A stretch of 64,000 nucleotides of DNA, taken from positions 4,643,501 through 4,707,500 of the forward strand of contig WPIO01000028.1 in the NCBI GenBank assembly GCA_009760855.2, read 5' to 3'. The translations under genes and the position numbers were made by a program. Within the stretch, counting starts at the first letter, position 1; the number at the start of each line of letters is the position of its first letter. A model generated the notes under the pieces. The model worked only from the letters and a program-made list of their open reading frames with translations, was not told where the DNA came from and did no database searches. This stretch comes from Cristatella mucedo (lineage: Eukaryota; Bryozoa; Phylactolaemata; Cristatellidae). Below are positions 53,535-63,908 of this stretch, one piece after another.

Positions 53535-53889
53535 TGTTGTTTGGTCGCACAGTAGAGAACCAGCCGATGCCCAACACCGACAGTTTATTCCCAATACACG
53601 GAGCCCTAGAGCGCACGGCTCCCCTCAGCCACTACTCTCACGCGACTCCCCTCCCCTGGTCGACTCCGATGACTCATCGACCACAATGGTGCACCGGCCG
53701 ACCCTGATAGTGAATCCACCATCTGGCCACCAGCTGGTTACCGGCCTGTGTCCATACCACATCACAGGCGGACCACAGCTGTGCACCGGCCCCTCTCGGT
53801 GGTGCTTCAAACAGCTCACCAGTGGCTTATCAGACATACAATACATACATACGAACTACATATACATACATACGTACATACGAACTACA
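53535..53889 (-). repeat. 5' LTR (355 bp)
   Basis: Same length as the other LTR and 353 of 355 identical by eye. It should carry the element promoter; I did not find a confident TATA box. Confidence 0.96.
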
Positions 53890-53894
53890 CAAGC
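53890..53894. repeat. Target-site duplication CAAGC (right)
   Basis: Partner of 49532-49536. Confidence 0.92.
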
Positions 53895-54480
53895 GATTTT
53901 GCAGCGCGAAAAATCATGCGGCGTTTCGGCAGCTCTCTCTCGAGGAGCACATGCTTTCATTGTAGCTTGGCGACTTCCAGACCAAGCAAAGCATTTCGAA
54001 GAGGGCCTGGAAGGTGCTCGCGCGCTCGGCCCCAGCGCGAAGAGCAGAGCGGCGGACGCTGGCAATCGCCGCTTTCGCCTTTGAACCGCTTTAGGCCCTC
54101 GCTCCGAAGTTGTGTGCGCCGCCGCCGCCGCAACACCGCCGCTTGCATTCTAAGACTCGTGGATTGAACGGCGGCGATCGGGCGCTGTCCATTCATCGCC
54201 GCAGACAACGGGACGGGACGCGTGCGTCTCGTTCGCCGCGCCAGACGTTCGGTCGTTCGCTCCCATGCAGGACGCCGTCTTAGTGGAAGCGCGATCGCCG
54301 CCTAGCGGCGGCTGTCCGACTCGACCAGCGGCCAGTGTCTCAGCTCGCTGCGGTCGGTGCCGGGGTCAGGCTGACCGGAGATGTCCAAGGCCTGACCCTC
54401 GCGACTGGCTAATGCGGACTGCGACTCGACTCCTCTCGTCTCTCTCGCTCGATCGTCGCCGACACAAATTCGCTGATGAA
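53895..54480. promoter_or_regulatory. GC- and CpG-rich segment
   Basis: CpG-dense with overlapping open frames on both strands. No protein recognised; promoter-like composition only. Confidence 0.3.
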
Positions 54481-54490
54481 TACATATATA

Positions 54491-54630
54491 ATTCATTTGT
54501 ATAGCGCCCCAAGAGAACCGAATCTCTATTCAGGCGCTTGACCTATGCCTCGGGGCCCGAGCACCTCGACCTTAGCTAGACCTTGGCCGGGGTGAGCACC
54601 TGTACCGCTGAAAGCAAGCCAGGTGGCGCG
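54491..54630 (-). mobile_element. SINE-1
   Basis: Starts with the tail ATTCATTTGTATAGCGCCCC, AATCTCTATTCAGGCGCTTG, a worn box B GGGGCCCGAGCACC and the head GGGGTGAGCACC in reverse complement. Confidence 0.72.
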
Positions 54631-54639
54631 CTCAAATGA

Positions 54640-55420
54640 CATCGCCCACGCTCTGCCCGGAGAAGCTAGCATCGGGCGTCTCGGCGTCGCGATAGAGCGA
54701 GTAGCGGCCCATTTTTGCGGGCAGTGCGCGCGCAGTTGCCGGAGCGGCGCTAGCAGTGGCGTATCTACAGCAGATGCAGTGCGGCCGAAAGCCCAGAAGT
54801 CCTCCGGGCTTCCGCCTCTGCTTCATTCAGCCTTCGAGCACCGGCCGCTCGGCAGCTGACTGGCGTCGTCGAAGACAGTCGCTCGAAGGAAACGACGACG
54901 GCCGCTGACAGGTCACGCTGGCGGCGAACTCTGTAGGGAAGACGCGCCAAAGACGGGCTGCGCCTGCCAGCAGAAAACGACGGCGGTCGTTGGCTGTGCG
55001 CGCGAGAGAGAGACGGGAGCTGCCAGTAGGAATGGCGGCCGTTAGCTATGCGCAAGAGAACAAAGCGACTTCCAAAGGTGAAGTCGGTATCGGGGTCGCG
55101 CAAATGGCTCGAGGCAAATTCAATATTTGCCGGGAGCAACGCTGTCAGTGACAATACGATCCCGAGCGCCAGAAAACGCATGGGTAAAGAGAGCGCCTAC
55201 TCCAAATAGCCGTTCGCGGCCAGGGTTCGTACCACGTGATCCTGCTGCGCAATACGGGCTGCTCTCGCTCTATCGCGGCTGCCACCAGGATACGGGGGGG
55301 GGGGGGCATGCGGCGAAGTCTGCAGTGGAGAAACAGCTGCGTGCAAGCTGCCGCCGCCGCCGCCACTTGAACTCTGACCCCCTACCTAGCGGTAAATGAC
55401 GACCGGCACGCAAGCGCTAC
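54640..55420. other. GC-rich sequence, unassigned
   Basis: CpG-rich, with a poly-G run at about 55296-55306. - strand frames here (for example 55181-54765) are not recognised as protein. Confidence 0.3.
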
Positions 55421-55669
55421 TCAGGTGGAAGTTCGATGCCAAAAAGATCAGCCCGAACTGCTCGGGCGGTTCCGAGAACGGCGATCGGCGCCGACCTTCC
55501 CACTCGGCGACGCATTGCGATAGCGCCGTCAAAATTCGTGGTTAGAGCATGGAAAATCTGTTCACAGCGCCCTCTAAATACTGTTTTTAACAGCATTAGA
55601 GCCCTCTGGACATGAAATAGCACTTTTTTAGTCATCATTATACTCGTATTGCCCAATATGTTGGACAAA

Positions 55670-56560
55670 AATTAGAGAAAATAAGGCATATTAGACATTA
55701 AAAATATCATATTAGTATATTGTATATTTAATTACACGCACACAGTTCTTAAACACAGCCACTAACCTGTGAAAATCGTGCAACTTGGTCAGATGTGCAA
55801 CTTGTTCGATTATGAATCGATGGAGATGAAGAGCTGCACCGCACAGCAAAGAAAAACGAGGCTAGCGCTACTCTGCAGGAATGACTTCGATAGGAGAGAC
55901 TTCAGGCGGTGCGCCACCTTCTGCAGGTGCGTCGTCAACTTCTTCCGCGTTCCGTGCGTACAGTAGTTTTAATTTTTTTGTAATACATGGGTGTATAATT
56001 GACTGAGACAACCAAGCGTGCACCGATGCATTTTCACTCTCTCGATCAACTTTTTAATGAGCGCACATGCACTTGAAAAACCGCGATAGAGTGAAGCGGC
56101 AAAAGTCAAAGCACGAAGTGGCGAGGGACGACTGTACTCCGAAATAGATTATTATCAGGGCTCGCGTAAGCGCAGACTACGCATTGCCGTCTGCATCGGC
56201 AACGGAATGTCCTGGGAACCCGAGACCGCAGTGGGGCAATAGCGGATGCCTGCGCCTGGGCACGCCCATTAGCATTCAGCGGCAAGATTAGCCAACTAAA
56301 GAACGCCGGTAAGTGCTGGCTGAGTTAGCTAATTGAAGTTGACACCAAAATCAAGGCTGCGCATAATAATATTTTTATTATATTTAATTTTCTCATGTTT
56401 AACGATAAATACACTGAAATATTTAATTCCAAAGTACAATATATTGCAATGTCTAATTCCAAAATACATATGTTGCAATAGTCTATTCAAAAAATACAAT
56501 ATTTTGTAATGTTCTATCCCATCAATGCACTATGTTGCACATCGCATGTTTCAATCTTTT
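55670..56560. other. AT-rich sequence, unassigned
   Basis: TATT/AATA-rich stretches near 55690-55740 and 56360-56530 may be flanks of the hAT relic. Nothing named. Confidence 0.3.
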
Positions 56561-56571
56561 TCTCTGTGCTT

Positions 56572-57130
56572 TCAGCAATAATCTTCATATTCTTGTTCGT
56601 TCTCTTCGTTATCACCGGATGTCTCTGAGAATTTTGCATTCACTATCAATGCGATTGGAGCAAAATTCCACAGTGACTTGTTTTTATTCAGAAAAAGCAG
56701 CGCCTCCGACGTTCTGGGTTGCAAACTACACCGGTAAGGACAAAACACTCGCATCGTCGTGAAGAAAATTCTCTCCACCTCATTTGATGCTGGAAGCAAG
56801 AAGCGGGTGCTGATGTACTCGCTGCATGCTTTCTTCTCTGCAACCTGCTGTCGCTTGAGTGCTCGCTCAGCGAAAGACAATTGAGCATCACCATCATCTG
56901 CAGTGTTTTCGCATCCAGAGATACAGGCAGCAACAATTGTTCAACAGTACGTTTTTCATGAATCGTCAGAATGTTCTCCTTGTTTGTTTGTATCTTGACG
57001 GTGGCCGTTTCCAAATCTTTGCTGTAGATGATATCTGCATCATTGCCAACATAGTGGTGGAAGGCAAACTCTGGGTATGAGTCAATGATCGATTGAAATA
57101 AAACATCCCATTCTTTCATGGCCATGTCGC
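56572..57130 (-). pseudogene. hAT-superfamily transposase relic
   Basis: The - strand frame from 57233 gives MKEWDVLFQSIIDSYPEFAF; after a frameshift near 56880 a second frame gives ISTRFLLPASNEVERIFFTT and PRTSEALLFLNKNKSLWN. The latter matches the hAT C-terminal dimerisation region (LLPTSN-VER motif). Only the C-terminal part remains. It differs from the 489-1860 relic, so it is a separate family. Confidence 0.72.
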
Positions 57131-57144
57131 GTCGTTGTAGCGCT

Positions 57145-57218
57145 ATACTATATATATTGATACTGTCAAGCAATCCAGTACAATATATTGATACTGTCAA
57201 GCAATCCAGTACAATATA
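57145..57218. repeat. 31-bp tandem duplication
   Basis: TATATTGATACTGTCAAGCAATCCAGTACAA occurs twice in tandem, the second followed by a diverged TATA-rich end. Confidence 0.88.
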
Positions 57219-57558
57219 AATTTGTGTGGTCACCCAAATCAGTATAATGTATTGTAGCCAATATATTGCAGTATATTTTATCTACAATTTATGTTAGCCT
57301 ATGCATTTAACCTTTTTTAGGTCTAAGTCGCGGAGCTATTGGTGATGTCATGACCGTTTTTAAACGCTTGCAACCCTCCGTCGCTGCAGAATAGACTTTT
57401 CTTCATGAGAGATATGGGCTTTTTATGTTAAGATGTGGGCGCTCTTCGTTGTTGCCTTGTTCCGCTACTGTCGGCATATACGTATACTGTACGCATCGGT
57501 ACTGCGCCTGTAAGTCGCTAGCCCTGATATAGGGTTCAGGCTAATTCATCCTGTGGGT

Positions 57559-57630
57559 GCCTTTGTAGCTCAGTGGTAGAGCACCAGTCTCGTAAACTGG
57601 GGGTCCTGGGTTCAATCCCCAGCAGAGGCT
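57559..57630 (+). tRNA. tRNA-Thr (anticodon CGT)
   Basis: 72 nt fold into a perfect cloverleaf: acceptor GCCTTTG/CAGAGGC (one G-T pair), D arm GCTC/GAGC, anticodon stem CCAGT/ACTGG with loop CTCGTAA, variable GGGTC, T arm CTGGG/CCCAG with loop TTCAATC. The internal promoter boxes are intact (TAGCTCAGTGGTAGAGC; GGTTCAATCCC). Anticodon CGT reads ACG (Thr). No intron and no encoded CCA. The downstream TTTT terminator is not immediate (first run near 57666). Confidence 0.93.
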
Positions 57631-58020
57631 CTCTTTATCAAACCCAAATATCTTTATCAGGGTAATTTTGCAAACTTTCTGTAAGTTTACTGCCGGAAGC
57701 TTGGAGTAAGCTTAGTAATAAATTGTGCTTTTTCACTCTAAAACTGAAGTCCGGCGACGGCGAGCGATTGGCTTGCCAAATGGGTGGGGTCTCCTCACTA
57801 CCCAGATACTAACTAGCAAGCAGCTCGTCCAATAAGCTGTGTAACTTTTTACAGAAAAAATTGCACGTGTTCGTGTCTAATAAAGAAAGCCCCTCTAACA
57901 AAAGTAAGTATCGAGTCGCAAACTGTGCCTTCTTTAAGAGACTTTCCGAGCTTTCTGTTTGTGATATAGCTAACTTAATCAAATCTAGGAAAAAGTACTT
58001 TGTTTCCTGAAGAACCTATT
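57631..58020. other. Nothing recognised
   Basis: AT-rich flank of the tRNA gene. Confidence 0.3.
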
Positions 58021-58029
58021 CAATCTCTC

Positions 58030-58655
58030 TGGCAGAAAAACTTAACCCATTGCCCAGGCATAGCTGAGATTTTTGTAACGCTTCTCTGAAAAAGGGGTGT
58101 TACCCCCAAGTCCTTCGAATAGGCCAGCCATCATTTAACCGATACTTACAAAGCCTAGATTAGATTAAGAGGTCCTTGCAAACCACTGCGCAGTTTCCCT
58201 TCTACCTTTTTTGTCAAACATTCGTGAAAAAATTGTAGCTTGGCGGCTTGTAGCACACTTCGAAAAGAATGAAATTTCAGAAAAATCTCAGTCGGGATGC
58301 AAGCGACACCACTCCGCTAAAACGGCCCTCCTCCGTCTAACAATGACATCCAATGCAGCAAAGATTGCTGAAATATGATGGCCCTAGCGCTGCTGGCTCT
58401 ATTCGCTGAATTTGACACTACTGATAAAGATACCCTAGTTTAACGATTGAGAACAACGATCGGTCTGGCAGCTGAGGCAGTGGCGTGGTTCAAATTGAAC
58501 TTGCCCGGTCGGGTTTAATCCGTGTCTTGTGAGGGACACGTCTCATCTACCCGACCAGTCACCTGTGGAGTCCCACAAGGGTTCGTTCGGTGTCGTTTAC
58601 TACACTCCATTTATACCAAGCCTCTGGGAAAGTGTTTGGACCCATGGAATTAGCT
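58030..58655 (+). mobile_element. LINE-C reverse-transcriptase fragment (pseudogene)
   Basis: Contains SGCKRHHSAKTALLRLTM, LALFAEFDTTDKDTLV (from AFDTVDH-type), AWFKLNLPGR and VTCGVPQGFVRCRLLHSIY with several stops. It shares SVSCEG and GVPQGFVRC with the - strand frame at 61373-61561. Confidence 0.78.
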
Positions 58656-58659
58656 ATGC

Positions 58660-58721
58660 TGCCGATACTCTGAGAGAGGGAGAGAGGTAGTGCGAGAACG
58701 AGAGATAGAGGGAGGGAAAGG

Positions 58722-58770
<49 letters not shown>

Positions 58771-58810
58771 GAGAGAGGAGAGAGAGAGAGCTGAGAGAGA
58801 GAGAGGCAAA
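58660..58810. repeat. (GA)n purine tract
   Basis: GAGAGAGAG-type repeats with interruptions. Confidence 0.9.
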
Positions 58811-58899
58811 GAAAGGGAGGAACAACAGAGTCAGTGAAAAACGTCAGGGTCAGGGAACAGGATAGAGGTACAAACTAGATACAGGAGAAAGCGACAAAA

Positions 58900-59495
58900 T
58901 GGAGAGAGAAACCTACCGAGCAAGAGAAAGAGAGAGAGCTGGGGAGACAAGAGGAAGAGAGAGAGAGAGAAGACAGAGTGAGAGCGAACTAGCGAAAGAG
59001 AGAGCGAAAGAGAGAGCGCGAGAGGAGGGAGAGAGGAGGGAGAGAGGAGGGAGAGAGGAGGGAGAGAGGAGGGAGAGAGGAGGGAGAGAGAGGAGAGAGA
59101 GGGAGAGAGGAGGAGAGAGGAGGAAGAGAGGAGGGAGAGAGGAGGGAGAGAGGAGGGAGAGAGGAGGGAGAGAGGAGGGAGAGAGGAGGGAGAGAGGAGG
59201 GAGAGAGGAGGGAGAGAGGAGGGAGAGAGGAGGGAGAGAGGAGGGAGAGAGGAGGGAGAGAGGAGGGAGAGAGGAGGGAGAGAGGAGGAGGGAGAGAGGA
59301 GGGAGAGAAAGAGGGAGAGAGGAGGGAGAGAGGAGGGAGAGAGGAGGGAGAGAGGAGGAAGAGAGGAGGGAGAGAAGAGGGAGAGAGTAGGAAGAGAGGA
59401 GGAAGAGAGGAAGGAGAGAGGAAGGAGAGAGGAGGGAGAGAGGAGGGAGAGAGGAGGGAGAGAGGAGGGAGAGAGGAGGGAGAGAGGAGGGAGAG
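58900..59495. repeat. 11-bp purine minisatellite (GAGGGAGAGAG)n
   Basis: About 45 or more units with local variants such as GAGGAAGAGAG. Because 11 is not a multiple of 3, long frames stay open on both strands (163 and 197 codons) without being genes. Confidence 0.95.
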
Positions 59496-59751
59496 AGGTG
59501 GGACAAGTATCGACTGAGAGTCTTAGCGATTAAAGCCCGATGCTACTTAACCCAAACCTTATGGCTTTGAACTAGCTCCGCTGGACTTCAGGGCGATGTC
59601 ACTTGTAACCTCCTTGAATGTAGACTTTGAGGTTACGCATGGGATTGAGGGACAAGATTCTGTGGGGGGTGTTGCCATCTTAGGGATGGACTCTCTGATC
59701 TTGTCTTATTATCAGTAGTAGTAGTAGTATAATTGTCTATCTTGTTGAAAA

Positions 59752-60842
59752 ACAAGCTAGAAAGGCGATCATCAATCACGATAGGCTTTAACTTCTATGC
59801 AGAAGACACTTATTTGTATCTTTGCTTTCATCCCGCCCAGCCCTCGAGCACGTCGAATTCTCTCCACTCCTTTGCTGTATGTTTTGATGACATTCGCACA
59901 TGGATGGCAGCAAACTTTCTTAAATGATGAATGATAAAACCAACTTACTATTTATAGGCAAACTAAGCACGATTCAGAAATTGGTAAGTCTAACTCTCAC
60001 AATCGGTTCTGCCAGCATAGCTCCTGTTGAATATGAACGAAATCTAGGCGTCATATTACATAGTCAAGTCTGCATACTTTCAGCTACATAAAACTGCTAA
60101 AATTCGGGCTTGTTTAGGTAAGGATACCACGTCTAAGTTGATCCATGCATTCTTGACATCCTGTCTTGACTTCTGTAACTCACTGCTTGCGCATCTACCA
60201 GCTTGTGCAATCAGGCGCTTACAGCTGGGGCAAAACTCAGCAACTAGGCTTGTCTGTCGTGAGCGTCGCAGCTGCCATATCACACCACTTCTCGCCGATC
60301 TGCACTGGCTACCAGTCAAGCAACGGATTGACTTCAAGGTTTTGTCGCTCACTTTCAGGTCACTTCATTCTTTGGCTCCAGCCTACCTATCAGATCTACT
60401 CCCTCACCAGGCTAAGCATCGTACCATCTGCTTTTCGAATCTAACTGTTTACCTATACCTCGTACAGACCTCAAATCCTTTGGAGACCACGCATTTTTAG
60501 TTCGTATGCTCCCAAAGTCTAGAACTCACTTCGACTTTCATAACGCCATCTCCTGACTTGACCGCATTTAAAAAGAAACTAAAAACGTATCTATTTATCA
60601 CATCATTTAGTGTGTCCACGTGATTCTACCTGTTTGTGCTTATGCGTGCTGACACTGGGCATGCTGCCACTTACCGTATTTGCATGCTGACCCTGCGCAT
60701 GTCACCCCTAACAATGTTAGTTTTGTTGTTTATTGAATATGCTACCTATAACCATTCGATCGTGCTTCCTTGGCAGCAAATGCAAAGTGCCTAGAAAGAG
60801 ATTGAGTTTTCTGAGGGCGCTATATCAAATGTATTATTATAA
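59752..60842 (+). mobile_element. LINE-A, RT end to tail (pseudogene)
   Basis: GFNFYAEDTYLYLCFHPAQP (where YADD is expected), TWMAANFLK, a gap, then HAFLTSCLDFCNSLLAHLPA, the C-terminal ORF, 3' UTR, hairpin and TTATTAT tail. Frameshifts break the ORF. Confidence 0.88.
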
Positions 60843-60845
60843 TGA

Positions 60846-61600
60846 TTATGCGATTCGTTGACTCGTCTTGCTGCTATATTTATCGCAAGGTGTGGTGGCA
60901 TAATGACTTTGTATGGTAGCCCAGCGCAAAATGGAATTCCAATAATCTAGCTGAGACAGAACCAGTGAGCAAGCTATATTTTGCAAGCTACCGTAGTAGA
61001 CAGTCCCTAATCTTTGATAGGGATCGGACGTGATGGCTAGCGGTGGAGGCTGTCTTCCTAATGAAACTTTCAAATTGTATGCAATTGTCAAAGGCGACTC
61101 AAAAATTCCGAGCACATGGTTACGGTTGCACAACAGCACAACCTATTAGAAGAGCAAAGTCTTCTAATCCAGCCACACGCTTGGGGTATCCCATGAGTAG
61201 CAGTTACATTGTATGTCGTTAAGTTTAAGGAAGTTTGCCGTCATGCAAAATCAAATGTCCGAAAAGCAAGTATTCAGTTTATCAGAGGCTGCGGAAGACT
61301 CTGACGGTTTTACTGACACATACAACTGAGTATCGTCAGCATAAAAGTGATAGCTAACTCCATGGGTCCGAATCACTTTACCAGAAGTCTGGTATACATG
61401 GAGTATAGTAAAGGACACCGAACAAACCCTTGTGGGACTCCATGGGTTATTGATCTGGTAGAGCAGACCTGTCCCTCACATGACACGGATTGAACTCGAC
61501 CGGACAAGTTCGGTTTGAACCACGCCAATGCCTTGTCTGCCAGACCGGTCGTTGTTCTCAATCGTTAAAGTAGGATGTCCTGATCAATAGTGTCAAACGC
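60846..61600 (-). mobile_element. LINE-C fragment (pseudogene)
   Basis: - strand reading: DKALAWFKPNLSGRVQSVSC, ITHGVPQGFVRCPLLYSMYT, then a catalytic-box neighbourhood (antisense of TCGTCAGCATAAAAGTGATAGC) and a C-terminal region to about 60846. Opposite orientation to 58030-58655. Confidence 0.75.
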
Positions 61601-61625
61601 CGCGGATAGAGCCAGCAGTGCTAGT

Positions 61626-61780
61626 TCAATGAAATTCTATAGCCCCTTAAGAGAACTTAGTCTCTATTCAGGAGCTTTACAAATGCCACGGAGCAGGCGC
61701 CCACGACCTTGATCATAAATACAGTCACCTTGACCTCGGTCGTTAAAGGCGAGCACCTTTGCCACTCGGTCAAGCCAGTG
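61626..61780 (-). mobile_element. SINE-1, diverged
   Basis: TTAGTCTCTATTCAGGAGCTTTACAAATGCC tail and CTTGACCTCGGTCGTTAAAGGCGAGCACC head in reverse complement, with an internal insertion of about 20 bp. Confidence 0.6.
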
Positions 61781-61944
61781 GGGCGTAAACGAGACTGAGC
61801 AACGATCTGGTAATTGTGAATACACTAAGTGTTACTAGGAAACTGGAAAGCTAGACACTTCAAATCTGTTCTACCAGCTTATTTCGTACAGTCTCAGCTC
61901 GAAATATGGGTGTCTTCTTCCAAAATGACTTGTCACTAGATGAA

Positions 61945-62052
61945 GTCCACTAACCATTCGATCGTGCTTTCTTTCCAGCAAATGTTAAGCACCTAGAAAG
62001 AGATTGAGTTCTATGAGGGCGCTTTATCAAATGCACTATCATTGTTATTAAG
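61945..62052 (+). mobile_element. LINE-A 3'-end fragment
   Basis: TCCACTAACCATTCGATCGTGC to the hairpin and a short TTATTA tail. Confidence 0.82.
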
Positions 62053-62084
62053 TCATCAGTTCCACATTAAAGCATGCCTTCTTT

Positions 62085-62930
62085 CGCCTGCGTAACTTTG
62101 GCACTATTCGGGCTTGTTTGGCCAAGGTCACCACAGCAAGCCAGTTCATGCATTAATGACACTCCAACTAGATTTCTGTACCTCGATACTTGTAAGTCTT
62201 CTTGCACGCCCCATGCAATAATACGCTTACAGTCGGTGGAATGCTGTGAGTGCTAGACTTAGCTGTCGTAGGCGTAGCAACCGTCACATTACACTTCTAT
62301 TCACTCATCTGCACTGGCTACATTTAAAGCGTCGAATCGACTTCAAGATCCTGCCTGTCACTCACTTGTAGGTCCTTCAATTCACTTTCTCCGTTCTACC
62401 CATTGGAGTTGGTTTCACTTCAAACCTCCTCTCGCCCGCGGACCCGCTCTTCTAGCTCAGATCGATTGCTTGTGCCCCTTACTAAACTAAAATCCGTCGG
62501 AGACCGTGCCTTCAGTTACTATGCTCCAAAAGCTTGGAGCTCACAACCAACCGATATCACGTCATCTCCATATTTGACATTCTTTTAAAAAGAAGCTCAA
62601 AAACTACCCGTTCCCGCCGCCTTTGCTCTATCCGTGTAAATTGCGTAAAAAAATAAAACTGTAACTACGGGTAGCGGCGGTGACATGCTTTTGAATATCG
62701 CCACAGTGGACATGTCCTCTTTTCTGTGTGCTTTGCCTACAAGAGTGTGATCGATTAAGTGTTGCTAGGCGGTGGTCCCACTAACGCTGGGTCGAAAGTA
62801 ATTTGTTTGCTTTTTGCTACGTCTGGCTCTTGGTTATTGCTTCACTTGCAGCAAGAGCTGCAAAGTGTCTGAATAGAGATTAAGCTCTCCAACGAATGGC
62901 GAAAGACTTATTATTACTAGTATCACGCTC
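62085..62930 (+). mobile_element. Diverged LINE (A-related) C-terminal ORF and 3' end
   Basis: LFTHLHWLHLKRRIDFKIL, then TKLKSVGDRAFSYYAPKAWSSQP with stops between. The 3' end TCTGAATAGAGATTAAGCTCTCC resembles the SINE-1 tail more than the LINE-A tail. Confidence 0.65.
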
Positions 62931-63550
62931 TAAATTGCGCTCATTGCAAGCGCAGAGCTAAATCAAAGAGGAAATTAGAGCACCAGGTGGCAGAGAAAGA
63001 GAGAAGAGAGAGAGCCTGTCTGAGAAGTTAAGGGATCGGAACTTAATTTCAGCTTGCAGTACCACCTAGGGCAGCATTGGCATTCGAGAAGAGGTAAATC
63101 ATTGCTGCCCTTTCATTGCCAAACAAAAGAAAGACGGGGAGAAGATAAAAAGATGAGGTCTATTTACGGCACAGGAAAAGGGAGACGTCGAACCTCTTAA
63201 AATAACTCCAAGCCGCTCTTCTGAATTATGAATATCGTACTAATAAAAAAGCACCTTAGGAAAGGACTTTATCTGTTTCAGTACAATTTCGCGCTCAACT
63301 ATATATCAAGTCCTCTAACTGCATGTTTTCCAACTAAATTCGTCTAAGCATCACCATCCTCATTCAACCACCAAAGATGGATTATTATACTTTACCATCA
63401 CTATTTATCCAGCAAGGGTAGTTTATATTGTCATTTCTCAACTTTCCGACGTGAAGTATCTACGAAGTTTCATTCCTTCCTCCGATGACCCAGGAGGTAT
63501 TGCCACCGACGTGTAGAGGTCCCTATTGGCTTGAAGTAGGCGTGCCTGCA
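62931..63550. other. Nothing recognised
   Basis: Includes a short GAGA-rich patch near 62994-63014. No supported feature. Confidence 0.3.
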
Positions 63551-63554
63551 GGTA

Positions 63555-63908
63555 CGACGTATGCTCCCAAAGCCTGGAACTCATTCCCGACTTGCATCAC
63601 ATCATACCCTGACCTGACCGCATTTAAAAGGAACTTAAAAACGCACCTATTTAGGACAGCATTTAGTGGGTCCCTGTGATTTGAACTTTATTTGCTTATG
63701 CATGCTGACATTGTGCATGCTGCCACTAACCACATTTGCATGCTGACCCTGTGCATGTCACCCCTAGCCATGTTATTCGTGCTGTTTATCAAGCATGATA
63801 GTATTCACCATTCAATCGCGTTTCCCTTTGCAGCAGATGTAAAGCGCCTAGAAAGAGATTGGGTTCTCTGAAGGTGCTTTATCAAGTGTATTATTATTAT
63901 TATTATTA
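63555..63908 (+). mobile_element. LINE-A 3' fragment
   Basis: YAPKAWNSFPTCITSYPDLT and FKRNLKTHLFRTAFSGSL end the ORF; 3' UTR, hairpin and (ATT)n follow. Confidence 0.88.

Larger units (their letters stand above)
49537..53889 (-). mobile_element. Ty3/Gypsy-type LTR retrotransposon, structurally complete
   Basis: 4353 bp bounded by 355-bp LTRs and a perfect 5-bp duplication CAAGC. It is coded on the - strand as LTR, gag, pol, LTR, with domain order protease, RT, RNase H, integrase. That order, the D-35-E integrase and the HHCC finger point to Ty3/Gypsy (Metaviridae-like) rather than copia. BEL/Pao shares the order and is not fully excluded. There is no env-like frame. The LTRs differ at 2 of 355 positions, so insertion was recent, yet gag has an in-frame TAG and RT lacks its catalytic box. 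A purine-rich tract (AAGGGAGCG on the - strand) precedes the 3' LTR. I see no TGG-initiated primer-binding site after the 5' LTR. Confidence 0.95.

Noticed and set aside
58899-59506. Long open frames on both strands (163 and 197 codons) with Arg/Glu or Ser/Leu/Pro repeats
   Set aside because: They are produced by the 11-bp purine minisatellite and have no non-repeat protein content.
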